This document shows, in pieces, positions 44,919 to 53,261 of a DNA stretch of 64,000 nucleotides. Location: NCBI RefSeq assembly GCF_014640175.1, contig NZ_BMGL01000009.1:113277-177276 (forward strand), read 5' to 3'. Position 1 is the first letter of the stretch. Each line of letters opens with the position of its first letter. Source of the stretch: Psychroflexus salis. Its GTDB lineage: Bacteria; Bacteroidota; Bacteroidia; Flavobacteriales; Flavobacteriaceae. The notes under the pieces are model-generated. The model was not told where the DNA came from, made no database searches, and worked only from the letters and a program-made list of their open reading frames with translations. The translations under genes and the position numbers were made by a program.

Positions 44919-46187
44919 ATGAAAATCAATACAGCTTTACTTTTTCCTTTACTCTTCCTTTTAGTTTGTTGCAAAGCTAACGACACCATAAGCAAACTCG
45001 AAAAAAAAGCTGATGCAGATATTTTGAGCCCTAGTGGATTAAAAAAAGAAGTTAACCAAACTCACATAAATCAAAGTTTATCTGAAATAAGTGATGTAAC
45101 AAAAGATAGCTTATTAAGTGAATTAAAAGTAAAGAACATAACCAAATTAGAAGATTATTATAATGCATCCTATATTGATAGTTTAAGGAAACTACTTTAC
45201 AAAGAGAAACAACTAAAAATAAAAAAAAGAGAAGATTTTTTACTTAATTTTCTAACTGAAGAAGAAGGAGTAGATACTTTAACGTTAGCTTATTTAAACG
45301 TACCAAGTCCAAGTAATGGAGTAACCAATTCTTATTCTTATGACGTTTTAGAAGGAGATCATATTTTTTATGAAGTTAACACAGGAAAAAGGGGAATCAA
45401 CAATATATCATTCTTGCTGGGTGAAGAAGTTAGAGTTAAATTTTCAAAACTTAAAAAAAACACTACAAAATCAGGCAGTTTTAGAGTCTTATCAGATAAT
45501 AAACTTACGCTAAACCTATCTAATAATGGAATATTAAAAAACTTTGGTCTATTTAGATCTCAGTTAACCATTAAAATAAAAAAGACTGTTCCCAATAAAG
45601 GCACGAAAATAGAATTTGTTAATGATACTGTTTATGTTAACAAAAGCAGAGTTGAAACTACAAAAGACACTATTTACAAAATAAGCGATACTAAATCTGT
45701 GGTTTTGAGCCCTACCTTAGACATTACTCAAAATAGTTCACTTACTTTCCCTATTGTAATTCCCGATGTAAAAAATCTTCTTGGATGGGGATACTGGATT
45801 GGAACCAACACCAAAGAATTTGAATCTTATCAAAGTTTAAAAGATAGTGTTGAAGCTGGAATTATATTTGTTAGAGAAGAATTAAATAACTTGGAACCAA
45901 GTATTAAATTACCGGAAGCATCAAATAATGAAGTCTCTTTATTAATACTAAATCAAAGCCTTGACGCTAGGAGTTTCCATTACAATAAAAACTTTGCTTT
46001 TTATAAGACTGATAGTCTTATTTTAAAAGGAAATAAAAAAGCTACTGTAAAACTAACAAATCATTCCACAATCTATAATTCTGAAATTAATTATCGCCTT
46101 TTTACAGCTAGAGAAATTAAAAGAGAAAGGAAAGTTGTAAAGCTAAATCCTATCATAAAAAAATCAATACTTGTAAAACTTAATTAG
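44919..46187 (+). CDS. Large lipoprotein of unknown function in the injection-system locus
   Basis: A 422-residue lipoprotein: MKINTALLFPLLFLLVCC with the lipobox at Cys17/18. A helical, charged part follows (about 25-115), then a beta-rich part with SYSYDVLEGDHIFYEV, a possible beta hairpin around FVNDTVYVNKSRVETTKDTI and the segment LGWGYWIGTNTKEFESYQS. I recognise no family. It starts 11 bases after DUF4407 and ends 1 base before the GH18-like gene, so it is surely part of the same operon. I infer a periplasmic or outer-membrane anchor. Confidence 0.62.
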   Translation: MKINTALLFPLLFLLVCCKANDTISKLEKKADADILSPSGLKKEVNQTHINQSLSEISDVTKDSLLSELKVKNITKLEDYYNASYIDSLRKLLYKEKQLKIKKREDFLLNFLTEEEGVDTLTLAYLNVPSPSNGVTNSYSYDVLEGDHIFYEVNTGKRGINNISFLLGEEVRVKFSKLKKNTTKSGSFRVLSDNKLTLNLSNNGILKNFGLFRSQLTIKIKKTVPNKGTKIEFVNDTVYVNKSRVETTKDTIYKISDTKSVVLSPTLDITQNSSLTFPIVIPDVKNLLGWGYWIGTNTKEFESYQSLKDSVEAGIIFVREELNNLEPSIKLPEASNNEVSLLILNQSLDARSFHYNKNFAFYKTDSLILKGNKKATVKLTNHSTIYNSEINYRLFTAREIKRERKVVKLNPIIKKSILVKLN

Positions 46188-46188
46188 T

Positions 46189-47967
46189 ATGTATTTATCT
46201 AAGCATAACACTAGCCTTTTAATTTTAATATTCAGTTTAACTTTATTATCCTGCCGAGAAGCAGTTAAATTGAAGTCTAGTGTTAGAAAAACAGAGACCG
46301 AAGCACGCTTATTTAAAAATGCATTTTCAAAAGTAAAAAAAGGCATTGGTGTAGATAAGTTAGAAAGCTTATCTAATAACGATACGCTGGAAGGAAGCTC
46401 AATATACGCTCCTATGTCTCAAAAAAATATGTTGAATACCTATGGCTACGTATACGATTTTATAAATTCGAGCAAACAGCCAATAAATTCAAGAAACTTT
46501 ACATACGACTCTACCAGCAATAAGTTTTTTGTAAGAGATAAAAATTACAAGAGCATTAAGGAAGGTAAAGAAGTATTTGGATGGCATCCTTATTGGATGA
46601 AGGATAGTTGGAAAAGTTACCCTTTTGAGTTGCTTACAACAGTTTCTTATTTTTCTTATAAAATTAATCCAAAGTCTGGAAGCTACACTAATCAAGCACA
46701 AATAGACGACTGGAACAATACCGCTATGGTAGATTCTGCTTTAACTAAGCAAACAAAAGTATTATTAACAGCATCTTGTCATGGTTTTAAAAACACTAGT
46801 GATTTTTTAGATAACCCAGATCGATGGGATGTATTTATAGAAACAATTGATCCGCTAATTCAAAATAGAAATGCAAATGGATTAGACATTAATTTTGAAT
46901 CACTATCCTATTTTTATAGAGAAAAATTTAATTTGTTTATAGCTGAAGTTCATAAAAGGTTAAGCGCATCCTATGCTTCCAATGGAAAATCTTTTTTTCT
47001 ATCTATAACTCTTCCTGCTTACGATAGCAGAGAAATATTCGATATTAAAACCTTAGAATCGTATGCAGATTTAATGGTTATTATGGGTTACGATTATAAT
47101 ACTGGAACTCAAACCCAAGGACCTGTAGCGCCACTAAGATCTAAAGAATCTTCCATAAGCTTATCTACTACTCTAGATTTTTATATAAATAGAGGAATTA
47201 ACCTTGATAAAACAGTTTTGGCTTTACCTTATTATGGTGCAATGTGGGACGGAACACTTACAAAAAAAGGCGATGCAACCTACAACGAAACAACTTTAGA
47301 ACGAAAACTTACTTATTCAGAAATTAAAAAATTACTAGTAGACAACAATAAATATAATACAGTCCCCATACTAGACGAGTATAGCATGACCAATTATTAC
47401 AATCTTACTTATAAAGATAATTCAACTAAAGAAATCTGGTTTGACGATGAGTTTACCTTATCTAAAAAATATCAATATGCTATGAGTAAAAAACTCAAAG
47501 GAGTCGGAATTTGGGCTTTGGGTTACGACAATGGTTATAATAATTTGTGGAATGCTATTGAAGATGAGTTTGCAACAGATATTAAACAATATAAAGACCC
47601 TGTTGCTCTTGCAGAAGGATATCCAATTAAAATATCTTCATTTTTGTTAAAGTATAATAAATTACTTTTTACAGCAGCCATCATTTTTTTTATTACTGTT
47701 GCGCTTTCCTTCTTTATATTATTAACCGATTGGAAAGTAAGAGACTCCATTTTACAAAGAAAATTGCATCAATGGATATTTATAATGATTTGTTTTATTT
47801 TAATATTACCAATTACAGCTTTGATTTACAATGGGTTAAATAAAGTATTGCCCAACATTAATGTATTTATAAAACCTGAATGGCAAATTTATATTGCATT
47901 TGCTTTAGGAATGATTTTATTTTATTTTATTCAAAAATTCAAGTTTAAATCTATAGAAAGACCTTAA
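46189..47967 (+). CDS. GH18-like lipoprotein with three C-terminal membrane helices
   Basis: A 592-residue protein. The N-terminus has a lipobox (TLLSC, Cys22). Residues about 128-455 form a glycoside hydrolase 18 barrel: VFGWHPYWMKDSW, ANGLDINFESLSYF, VIMGYDYNTGTQTQGPVAPL and GVGIWALGYDNGYNNLW. The catalytic DGxDxDxE reads NGLDINFE (230-237): Asp233 and Glu237 stay but the Asp two before Glu is Asn235. Three hydrophobic helices (491-513, 529-551, 566-582) end the protein. GH18 enzymes cleave chitin or N-acetylglucosamine polymers including peptidoglycan; a wall-opening or wall-binding role for the injection machine is inference. Confidence 0.78.
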   Translation: MYLSKHNTSLLILIFSLTLLSCREAVKLKSSVRKTETEARLFKNAFSKVKKGIGVDKLESLSNNDTLEGSSIYAPMSQKNMLNTYGYVYDFINSSKQPINSRNFTYDSTSNKFFVRDKNYKSIKEGKEVFGWHPYWMKDSWKSYPFELLTTVSYFSYKINPKSGSYTNQAQIDDWNNTAMVDSALTKQTKVLLTASCHGFKNTSDFLDNPDRWDVFIETIDPLIQNRNANGLDINFESLSYFYREKFNLFIAEVHKRLSASYASNGKSFFLSITLPAYDSREIFDIKTLESYADLMVIMGYDYNTGTQTQGPVAPLRSKESSISLSTTLDFYINRGINLDKTVLALPYYGAMWDGTLTKKGDATYNETTLERKLTYSEIKKLLVDNNKYNTVPILDEYSMTNYYNLTYKDNSTKEIWFDDEFTLSKKYQYAMSKKLKGVGIWALGYDNGYNNLWNAIEDEFATDIKQYKDPVALAEGYPIKISSFLLKYNKLLFTAAIIFFITVALSFFILLTDWKVRDSILQRKLHQWIFIMICFILILPITALIYNGLNKVLPNINVFIKPEWQIYIAFALGMILFYFIQKFKFKSIERP

Positions 47968-47978
47968 AGCCTATATAA

Positions 47979-48209
47979 ATGAAAAAAACAATTATTAAAG
48001 AATTATTTTGGTTTGTTATGAGTGCTTTAATAGCGCTTATACTAGCTTTTGTGTTTCTGGGTCTATTAAATTTAACATCTTCAGAGCAAACTATGAATAG
48101 TTTTGAAAAATTATTCACCATTCAATTATATATCGTCGGTTGGATTGTTAGCTTTATTACAATCTACATTTTCAGAATCGTAATTAAAGGAATTATCAAA
48201 TTTTTATAA
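47979..48209 (+). CDS. Small two-helix membrane protein
   Basis: A 76-residue protein with two hydrophobic helices (about 9-32 and 48-70) joined by a short polar loop (LTSSEQTMNSFEKLF). No family is recognised. It lies 11 bases after the GH18-like gene and 4 bases before the Pvc16-like gene, so it is embedded in the locus between envelope and particle genes. Confidence 0.65.
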   Translation: MKKTIIKELFWFVMSALIALILAFVFLGLLNLTSSEQTMNSFEKLFTIQLYIVGWIVSFITIYIFRIVIKGIIKFL

Positions 48210-48213
48210 CAAT

Positions 48214-48750
48214 ATGATTGACAAAGTAATTATATCAATAGCATCTAAACTTGATGAATACATAAAAAACAAACTCTCATTAAACGAGCAAAGTGTTATT
48301 GTAAGCAGCTTGGTAGACTTAAAAGGTAATCTAAACCAAGACATTGAAAATAAGATTACAATTTTCCTGCTTAATATCGAAGAAGAAAAGCTTAGTAAAA
48401 ATGCTAACATGACATCGAACGCCGGAAGTAATCCAGCTATCAAAATTAATATTCATCTTATGTTTTCAGCTCATTTTCCAAATTTTAATTACTTAGAAGC
48501 TTTAAAATACACATCCTTAGTTATCGAATTTTTTCAAGCTCACAGCACGTTCAGCAGCTCAAACACACCAGGATTACCTTTAAATGTTTCTAAAATTCAT
48601 GCTGAAATGCTAAATATTTCAATTGAGGAAATAGGTAAATTATGGGGAAATATTGGAGCAAATTATGTTCCATCTGTAGCTTACAAACTTAAACACATTT
48701 ATTTTAAAGATGAAGGTTTCAGCTCTGACTCCGCTTTAATAACTGGTTAA
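48214..48750 (+). CDS. Pvc16-like (DUF4255) sheath-tube terminator protein
   Basis: A 178-residue protein matching the Pvc16 N-terminal domain family (formerly DUF4255). It has the opening helix MIDKVIISIASKLDEYIK, the strand KITIFLLNIEEE, INIHLMFSAHFPNFNYLEAL and the end LWGNIGANYVPSVAYKLKHI. In Photorhabdus PVC and Serratia Afp the homologue caps the distal end of tube and sheath. It opens the particle gene set. Confidence 0.85.
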   Translation: MIDKVIISIASKLDEYIKNKLSLNEQSVIVSSLVDLKGNLNQDIENKITIFLLNIEEEKLSKNANMTSNAGSNPAIKINIHLMFSAHFPNFNYLEALKYTSLVIEFFQAHSTFSSSNTPGLPLNVSKIHAEMLNISIEEIGKLWGNIGANYVPSVAYKLKHIYFKDEGFSSDSALITG

Positions 48751-48761
48751 CAACATAATTC

Positions 48762-49601
48762 ATGAAAGCAAATTTATTTACTTATCAGAGTGAACACAAA
48801 AAAATATTTGAAATAACAATTGAACATGATTACTATGTATCAAATATACTGTCTAGACTAGAAATTACACCTACTCAAGAAACCAAAGAAACTCTAAGAA
48901 ACTACGAACTTTTGGTTGTTAATAAAAAAGGAGGCATTATAATTTTGGGGAAAAACTCAGAAAGATTTTCGGGCGTGTCTTTTAATAATACAATTAAACT
49001 AAACTTTTATTTAAAAATTTTAGATCCATATTTTTTAAACTATACCAATTTACCTTTCAAGGTTAATAATAAATATATATTTAAAAACACACAATGTATT
49101 GAAGATGAAATCTTAAACAATGAAGATTTTGTTGGTGAAAGTGATGTTACACAACAAGATTTTGGCAACAACATATCAGGATTGATAGAGATTACACTAA
49201 ATCAAAACAAAGAGTTTTTTGGTGAAAAAGACGCTACAAAAAATCAACTACCCGTACAATTTATTATAAAATATACTTCTAGAACTATTTTAACTCGTTA
49301 CAATTTAATAGGCGGAATACATTTAAATCAATTATCAGATTTTTACATAAAAACAACTGATAATAAAATTGAAAACATTGAATTTCATGAGCGCATACTT
49401 TCTAATGGAAATATTGCTTTTTCATACCTAGATAAAGCTGCAATAAAAATAAAAGAACATCTAATTTTAAGTAAAGAATTAAAAAAGAAAGACAATACAC
49501 TCAATATATATTCTAAACATCTACCCGAACCTGATATTAAAAATATACAAAAAGACAATGACATTAATCAATTTATAGCAGATATTTTTGTTAAAATATA
49601 A
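48762..49601 (+). CDS. Unknown protein between cap and sheath genes
   Basis: A 279-residue protein without signal peptide or membrane helix. It is beta-rich at the start (FEITIEHDYYVSN, LLVVNKKGGIIILGKN) with strands in the middle (VQFIIKYTSRTILTRYNLIG) and a helical, charged C-terminus. I do not recognise a family. Its place between the Pvc16-like cap and the sheath gene suggests a second distal-end component or a cap adaptor; that is inference from position only. It starts 11 bases after the cap gene; a 133-base gap follows. Confidence 0.6.
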   Translation: MKANLFTYQSEHKKIFEITIEHDYYVSNILSRLEITPTQETKETLRNYELLVVNKKGGIIILGKNSERFSGVSFNNTIKLNFYLKILDPYFLNYTNLPFKVNNKYIFKNTQCIEDEILNNEDFVGESDVTQQDFGNNISGLIEITLNQNKEFFGEKDATKNQLPVQFIIKYTSRTILTRYNLIGGIHLNQLSDFYIKTTDNKIENIEFHERILSNGNIAFSYLDKAAIKIKEHLILSKELKKKDNTLNIYSKHLPEPDIKNIQKDNDINQFIADIFVKI

Positions 49602-49734
49602 AAAAACAGCTTTCAATCAAACCTTATTATTTATTAAATAACTGATAATTAATTAGCTAGTCATAATTTTCTTTTTTTTTGTTTTTCAAATTATATGTTT
49701 ATATTGCAGAGGTCATTAACTTATAATATATCTT
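49602..49734 (+). promoter_or_regulatory. Probable promoter region of sheath and tube genes
   Basis: A 133-base non-coding gap in an otherwise packed operon. TTG at 49679-49681 is followed after 18 bases by TATATTGC (49700-49707), and TATGTTTA (49694-49701) is another partial -7 match. Neither is perfect. A separate promoter here would fit the high copy number needed for sheath and tube. Confidence 0.35.
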
Positions 49735-51240
49735 ATGTCTAATTCATTAGCTACTCCAGGTGTCTACATTGAAGAAAAAAGCTCTTTTGGATCTTCAGTA
49801 GTACCAATTCAAACAGCATTACCCGCTTTTGTTGGGTACACTAAAAAAGCTTCTAGAGGCTCTAAATCATTAATTAACAAACCAACAAAGATTTCATCTT
49901 TTGGGCAATTTGTTGAACTTTTTGGTAATGGTCCAGATATTAAATTTAGTATTGAAGCTAATGAAACTTCTGCTCAAGGCTTTCAGCTAAGTTTTGTAAA
50001 TGCAAGTCGTTATATGCTTTATAACTCAATACGTCTTTTTTATGCAAATGGTGGAGCCGATTGCTATATTGTTTCTGTCGGAGTTTATGGAGACGAAATT
50101 AATGCAGACCAATTAACAGGAAGTAAAACAGGTGGTGGAATAGCATCTCTAGAAAAATATTTAGAGCCTACGTTACTTGTAATCCCAGATTCTGTTCTTT
50201 TATCTAAAGACGATTGCTACTCAACACAGGCAGCAATGCTTAGTCACTGTGGTTACAAGATGAAGAATAGGTTTGCTATCTTAGATGTCTACAATGGTGA
50301 CCAAGAGAGAACTTTTGATGAAAACGATGTCGTAAATAATTTTAGAGAAGGTGTAGGTTCCAATCACTTAATGTGGGGAGCTGCTTATTATCCATATATT
50401 CAGAGTAACATTGTTAAATCTTCAGATTTAGATTTTACTAGCATTGAAAATAAAGAAGTTTTAATTGAAATACTAAATTCCGAAGTAGATGCTAATTTAG
50501 CAGCTGAGATAATTACTGAAGCTAGAGCAGAAGGAATAAAAGCTGAAATAGCGAAGATCAATGATGCAACAGACGCAGATGCAATTAAATCTCTACAATC
50601 TACATTAAAAGTTGTAAGCCCTAAAATCAACGGCATTTTAGAAGACATGCAAGATATGATTAATTTGATGCCACCTAGTGCAGCAATGGCAGGTGCTTAC
50701 ACCATGTGCGACAATGCTGAGAGTGTAGCAAAATCTCCAGCAAATATTAGTTTAGGCGCTGTAGTATCTCCATCGGTAGATATAAATAACGATAACCAAG
50801 AAGAACTTAATTTACCTTTAAATGGAAAAGCTGTAAACGCAATTAGAAGTTTCGCTGGTAAAGGAGTATTGGTATGGGGAGCAAGAACCTTAGATGGTAA
50901 TTCGCAAGATTTTAGATATATAAGTGTTAGAAGAACAATGACATTTTTAGAGCAAAGCATAAAGTTTGCAGCAGAGGCTTTTGTTTTTGCACCCAATAAT
51001 TCAACTACTTGGTCTACACTTAGAGCTACGGTATCAAACTTTTTAAATAACCAATGGCAATCAGGGTTGTTAGCAGGCAATTCTCCAGAAGATGCATACC
51101 AAATACAAATTGGATTAGGTTCTACAATGACTTCTAACGATATTTTAGATGGTGTGTTAAAAATGACCGTAAAAGTCGCAATTACCAGACCTGCAGAATT
51201 TATTGTAATTACATTCGAGCAGCTACAACAAAAATCATAA
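49735..51240 (+). CDS. Contractile tail sheath protein
   Basis: A 501-residue phage-tail-sheath-family protein. The N-terminus ATPGVYIEEKSSFGSSVVPI carries the donor strand and first sheath motif. Further on are PAFVGYTKKA, MPPSAAMAGAYTMCDNAESV and the conserved C-terminal domain GKGVLVWGARTLDG, RYISVRRTMTFLEQSIK and IEFIVITFEQ-like end. It forms the contracting outer cylinder. It is the only sheath gene in the window, whereas PVC/Afp have three. Residues about 237-312 form a helical, Ala/Glu/Lys-rich insertion. Confidence 0.95.
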   Translation: MSNSLATPGVYIEEKSSFGSSVVPIQTALPAFVGYTKKASRGSKSLINKPTKISSFGQFVELFGNGPDIKFSIEANETSAQGFQLSFVNASRYMLYNSIRLFYANGGADCYIVSVGVYGDEINADQLTGSKTGGGIASLEKYLEPTLLVIPDSVLLSKDDCYSTQAAMLSHCGYKMKNRFAILDVYNGDQERTFDENDVVNNFREGVGSNHLMWGAAYYPYIQSNIVKSSDLDFTSIENKEVLIEILNSEVDANLAAEIITEARAEGIKAEIAKINDATDADAIKSLQSTLKVVSPKINGILEDMQDMINLMPPSAAMAGAYTMCDNAESVAKSPANISLGAVVSPSVDINNDNQEELNLPLNGKAVNAIRSFAGKGVLVWGARTLDGNSQDFRYISVRRTMTFLEQSIKFAAEAFVFAPNNSTTWSTLRATVSNFLNNQWQSGLLAGNSPEDAYQIQIGLGSTMTSNDILDGVLKMTVKVAITRPAEFIVITFEQLQQKS

Positions 51241-51262
51241 TTTAAATTAAAAACTACACATT

Positions 51263-51733
51263 ATGGCACTACCTACAGCAGGAACAGGAGCGGAACAAGA
51301 TCAGTTTTGGCCTTTACCAAAGTTTTATTTTTCAGTAGATATAGGTGATTTTACAGATTTACCATTTCAAGAAGTAAGTGGTTTAGACGTAGAAACTGAA
51401 GTTATAGAATACAGACATGGGAATAGCCCTAATCATAGTCCAATAAAAATGCCTGGATTAATGAAATATGGTGATGTAACTCTTAAAAAAGGTGTATTTG
51501 CAGATGATAATCAATTTTTTGATTGGATTTCTAAAATATCTTTAAACACTTACGAGCGTTTAACTGTAGTTATAAGACTTTTAGATGAAACTGCTACTCC
51601 ACGAATGACTTGGACATTAACCAATGCGTTTCCACAAAAAGTAACACCTACTGACATGAACTCTCAGTCGTCTGAAGCAGGAATCGAAACAATGGTTCTT
51701 ACGCATGAAGGTATGACTTCCGAAGTAGCTTAA
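51263..51733 (+). CDS. Inner tube protein (gp19/Hcp-like, Pvc1/Pvc5 type)
   Basis: A 156-residue protein of the T4-like tail tube family: WPLPKFYFSVDIGDF, LPFQEVSGLDVETEVIEYRH, NHSPIKMPGLMKYGDVTLK and TWTLTNAFPQKVTPTDMNSQ. It stacks as hexameric rings to form the tube pushed out on sheath contraction. It follows the sheath gene by 22 bases and a terminator lies right behind it. Confidence 0.95.
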   Translation: MALPTAGTGAEQDQFWPLPKFYFSVDIGDFTDLPFQEVSGLDVETEVIEYRHGNSPNHSPIKMPGLMKYGDVTLKKGVFADDNQFFDWISKISLNTYERLTVVIRLLDETATPRMTWTLTNAFPQKVTPTDMNSQSSEAGIETMVLTHEGMTSEVA

Positions 51734-51762
51734 TTATTTTTATTCTAAAGAATAAATGATAA

Positions 51763-51798
51763 ATCTATTGTGTTTTGCACAATAGATAGCTTTTTTTT
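51763..51798 (+). terminator. Terminator between tube gene and baseplate genes
   Basis: atctattgtg (51763-51772) pairs perfectly with cacaatagat (51778-51787), loop ttttg, then agc and eight T residues (51791-51798). It is 30 bases after the tube stop codon and 36 before the next gene on the same strand. A partial terminator would make sheath and tube mRNA more abundant than baseplate mRNA. Confidence 0.8.
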
Positions 51799-51833
51799 GG
51801 GATAAATCGTTTCTCTGTTAATTTATCAAGAAT

Positions 51834-52346
51834 ATGTTTATAGATAAAAATGACTATCCAGCACTAGGCTTTAAATTTAAAGTTACATCTAATAGCTCTT
51901 TTATTAGTGGCTTATTGTTTGGATTTGATCCAGATGAGTCCTACTTTCAATCTGTAAGTGGTATAGGAGCAAACCTATCTACCATGCCTGTTATTAATGC
52001 AGGACTTAATAATATTCAATACCAACTTCCAAATGGAACTAAATATACTGATTTAGACCTATCAAGAGGATTAATGAAATCTAATTCTCCTATGTCTAAA
52101 TGGGTTATGAAAAGCTTAACGAGTGATTTAGTAAACTCCGTTTCTTCGATTAAAACACGTACTATTAATGTGTTTTTATTAGAAAAAAACAGCAACAATG
52201 AAGATGAGATTGTTATGTCCTGGACTTTTTTTGACTGTTACCCTAAAGGTTTCGAAATTGGATCGTTTAATAGTAATAAATCTGAAATTGCTATAGAATC
52301 ATTAAAAATTACATATTCTCATTTTAGCCAAAATACTGGTTTTTAA
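51834..52346 (+). CDS. Second tube-fold protein (tube initiator type)
   Basis: A 170-residue protein with the tail tube family pattern (FKFKVTSNSSFISGLLFGF, ESYFQSVSGIGANLSTMP, VMSWTFFDCYPKGFEIGSF) but clearly diverged from the main tube gene. In PVC/Afp a second or third tube-like protein joins the spike hub to the tube, so this is probably the tube-initiating ring. It is the first gene after the internal terminator. Confidence 0.85.
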   Translation: MFIDKNDYPALGFKFKVTSNSSFISGLLFGFDPDESYFQSVSGIGANLSTMPVINAGLNNIQYQLPNGTKYTDLDLSRGLMKSNSPMSKWVMKSLTSDLVNSVSSIKTRTINVFLLEKNSNNEDEIVMSWTFFDCYPKGFEIGSFNSNKSEIAIESLKITYSHFSQNTGF

Positions 52347-52359
52347 AAAGTAATTAAAT

Positions 52360-52566
52360 ATGGGTGTAGTTATAAAAGAATTAATCATACAAGGAAAAAT
52401 TAACGGAAACAGTACACCTACTGAAGAAGACCTTATTAAAATTATTAGAGAAGAAATTAAAAATAATTCTAAAAACACTCAATTGACTCAAAAAAACAAA
52501 AATGATTTAATTGAAGAATGTAAAAACTCTGTTCTTGATGCGCTAGAATCTAAACTTCGATACTAA
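52360..52566 (+). CDS. DUF5908 family small protein (Pvc6-like)
   Basis: A 68-residue protein beginning MGVVIKELIIQGKINGNS, which matches DUF5908, a small family found next to LysM and spike genes in contractile injection loci. The C-terminal half is a charged helix. Its role is unknown, perhaps assembly. Its stop codon overlaps the start of the LysM gene by one base. Confidence 0.78.
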   Translation: MGVVIKELIIQGKINGNSTPTEEDLIKIIREEIKNNSKNTQLTQKNKNDLIEECKNSVLDALESKLRY

Positions 52567-53261
52567 TGCCTACATTAGTCAATTCACTCGATATAACCGC
52601 TTATAAATCTGTAGACAGTTTTATAAGTTTGGGTACGTATAGTTTACAACTAAACCCGTCAGATATTTCGTTTGATGTTGGCAAAGTGGAAGCAGAAGTA
52701 GATGAATCCTTAGATGCTGAAGGAAGCGCACAAACAAGTCGTGCCATTACATTTATAAGACGTAAAGTTCAATTTAAATTTATTATTGATAACACTGGTG
52801 TTTTACCCAATACACCAGATGGAGTCTCAAAATTTAAAATGGGTTCTGTTTCAGATTCCATAAAAAAACTAGAGAAATTAACAATTCTGCCTGTTAAAAG
52901 CACACATAGACCTCCATTTGTAAAAGTAAGTTGGGGAATGGGTATGGTTTCTGTATTTGGCTCTGTTGCAGGGCTTAATTATAAATACACCTACTTTAAT
53001 GCACTTGGCATTCCATTGCGAGCTGAAGTAACATTAATAGTAGTTGAAGTGGAACTAGAAGGTAAAAATCTGTTTCAAAGTCCAGATATAACAAAATCTA
53101 CGCTGGTAAAGGATGGAGACTCGATAGTAAATATTAGCGAAAAATTTTATGATGATAAAAAATATTATTTGAAAATTGCTAAAGTAAATGGTCTTTCATC
53201 TTTTAGAAAGCTTAAGAAAGGTAGCACTATAGAAATTCCTCCTATTAAAAACGAACAATGA
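52566..53261 (+). CDS. LysM-domain hub protein (Pvc7-like)
   Basis: A 231-residue baseplate protein. The first 165 residues are beta-rich with SLQLNPSDISFDVGK, RRKVQFKFIIDNTG and RPPFVKVSWGMGMVSVFG, as in the CIS LysM family. The C-terminal 45 residues are a LysM fold (STLVKDGDSIVNISEKFYDD, KLKKGSTIEIP). In T4 terms it is a gp53-like protein that clips the hub to the wedge. It overlaps the spike gene by 4 bases. Confidence 0.88.
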   Translation: MPTLVNSLDITAYKSVDSFISLGTYSLQLNPSDISFDVGKVEAEVDESLDAEGSAQTSRAITFIRRKVQFKFIIDNTGVLPNTPDGVSKFKMGSVSDSIKKLEKLTILPVKSTHRPPFVKVSWGMGMVSVFGSVAGLNYKYTYFNALGIPLRAEVTLIVVEVELEGKNLFQSPDITKSTLVKDGDSIVNISEKFYDDKKYYLKIAKVNGLSSFRKLKKGSTIEIPPIKNEQ

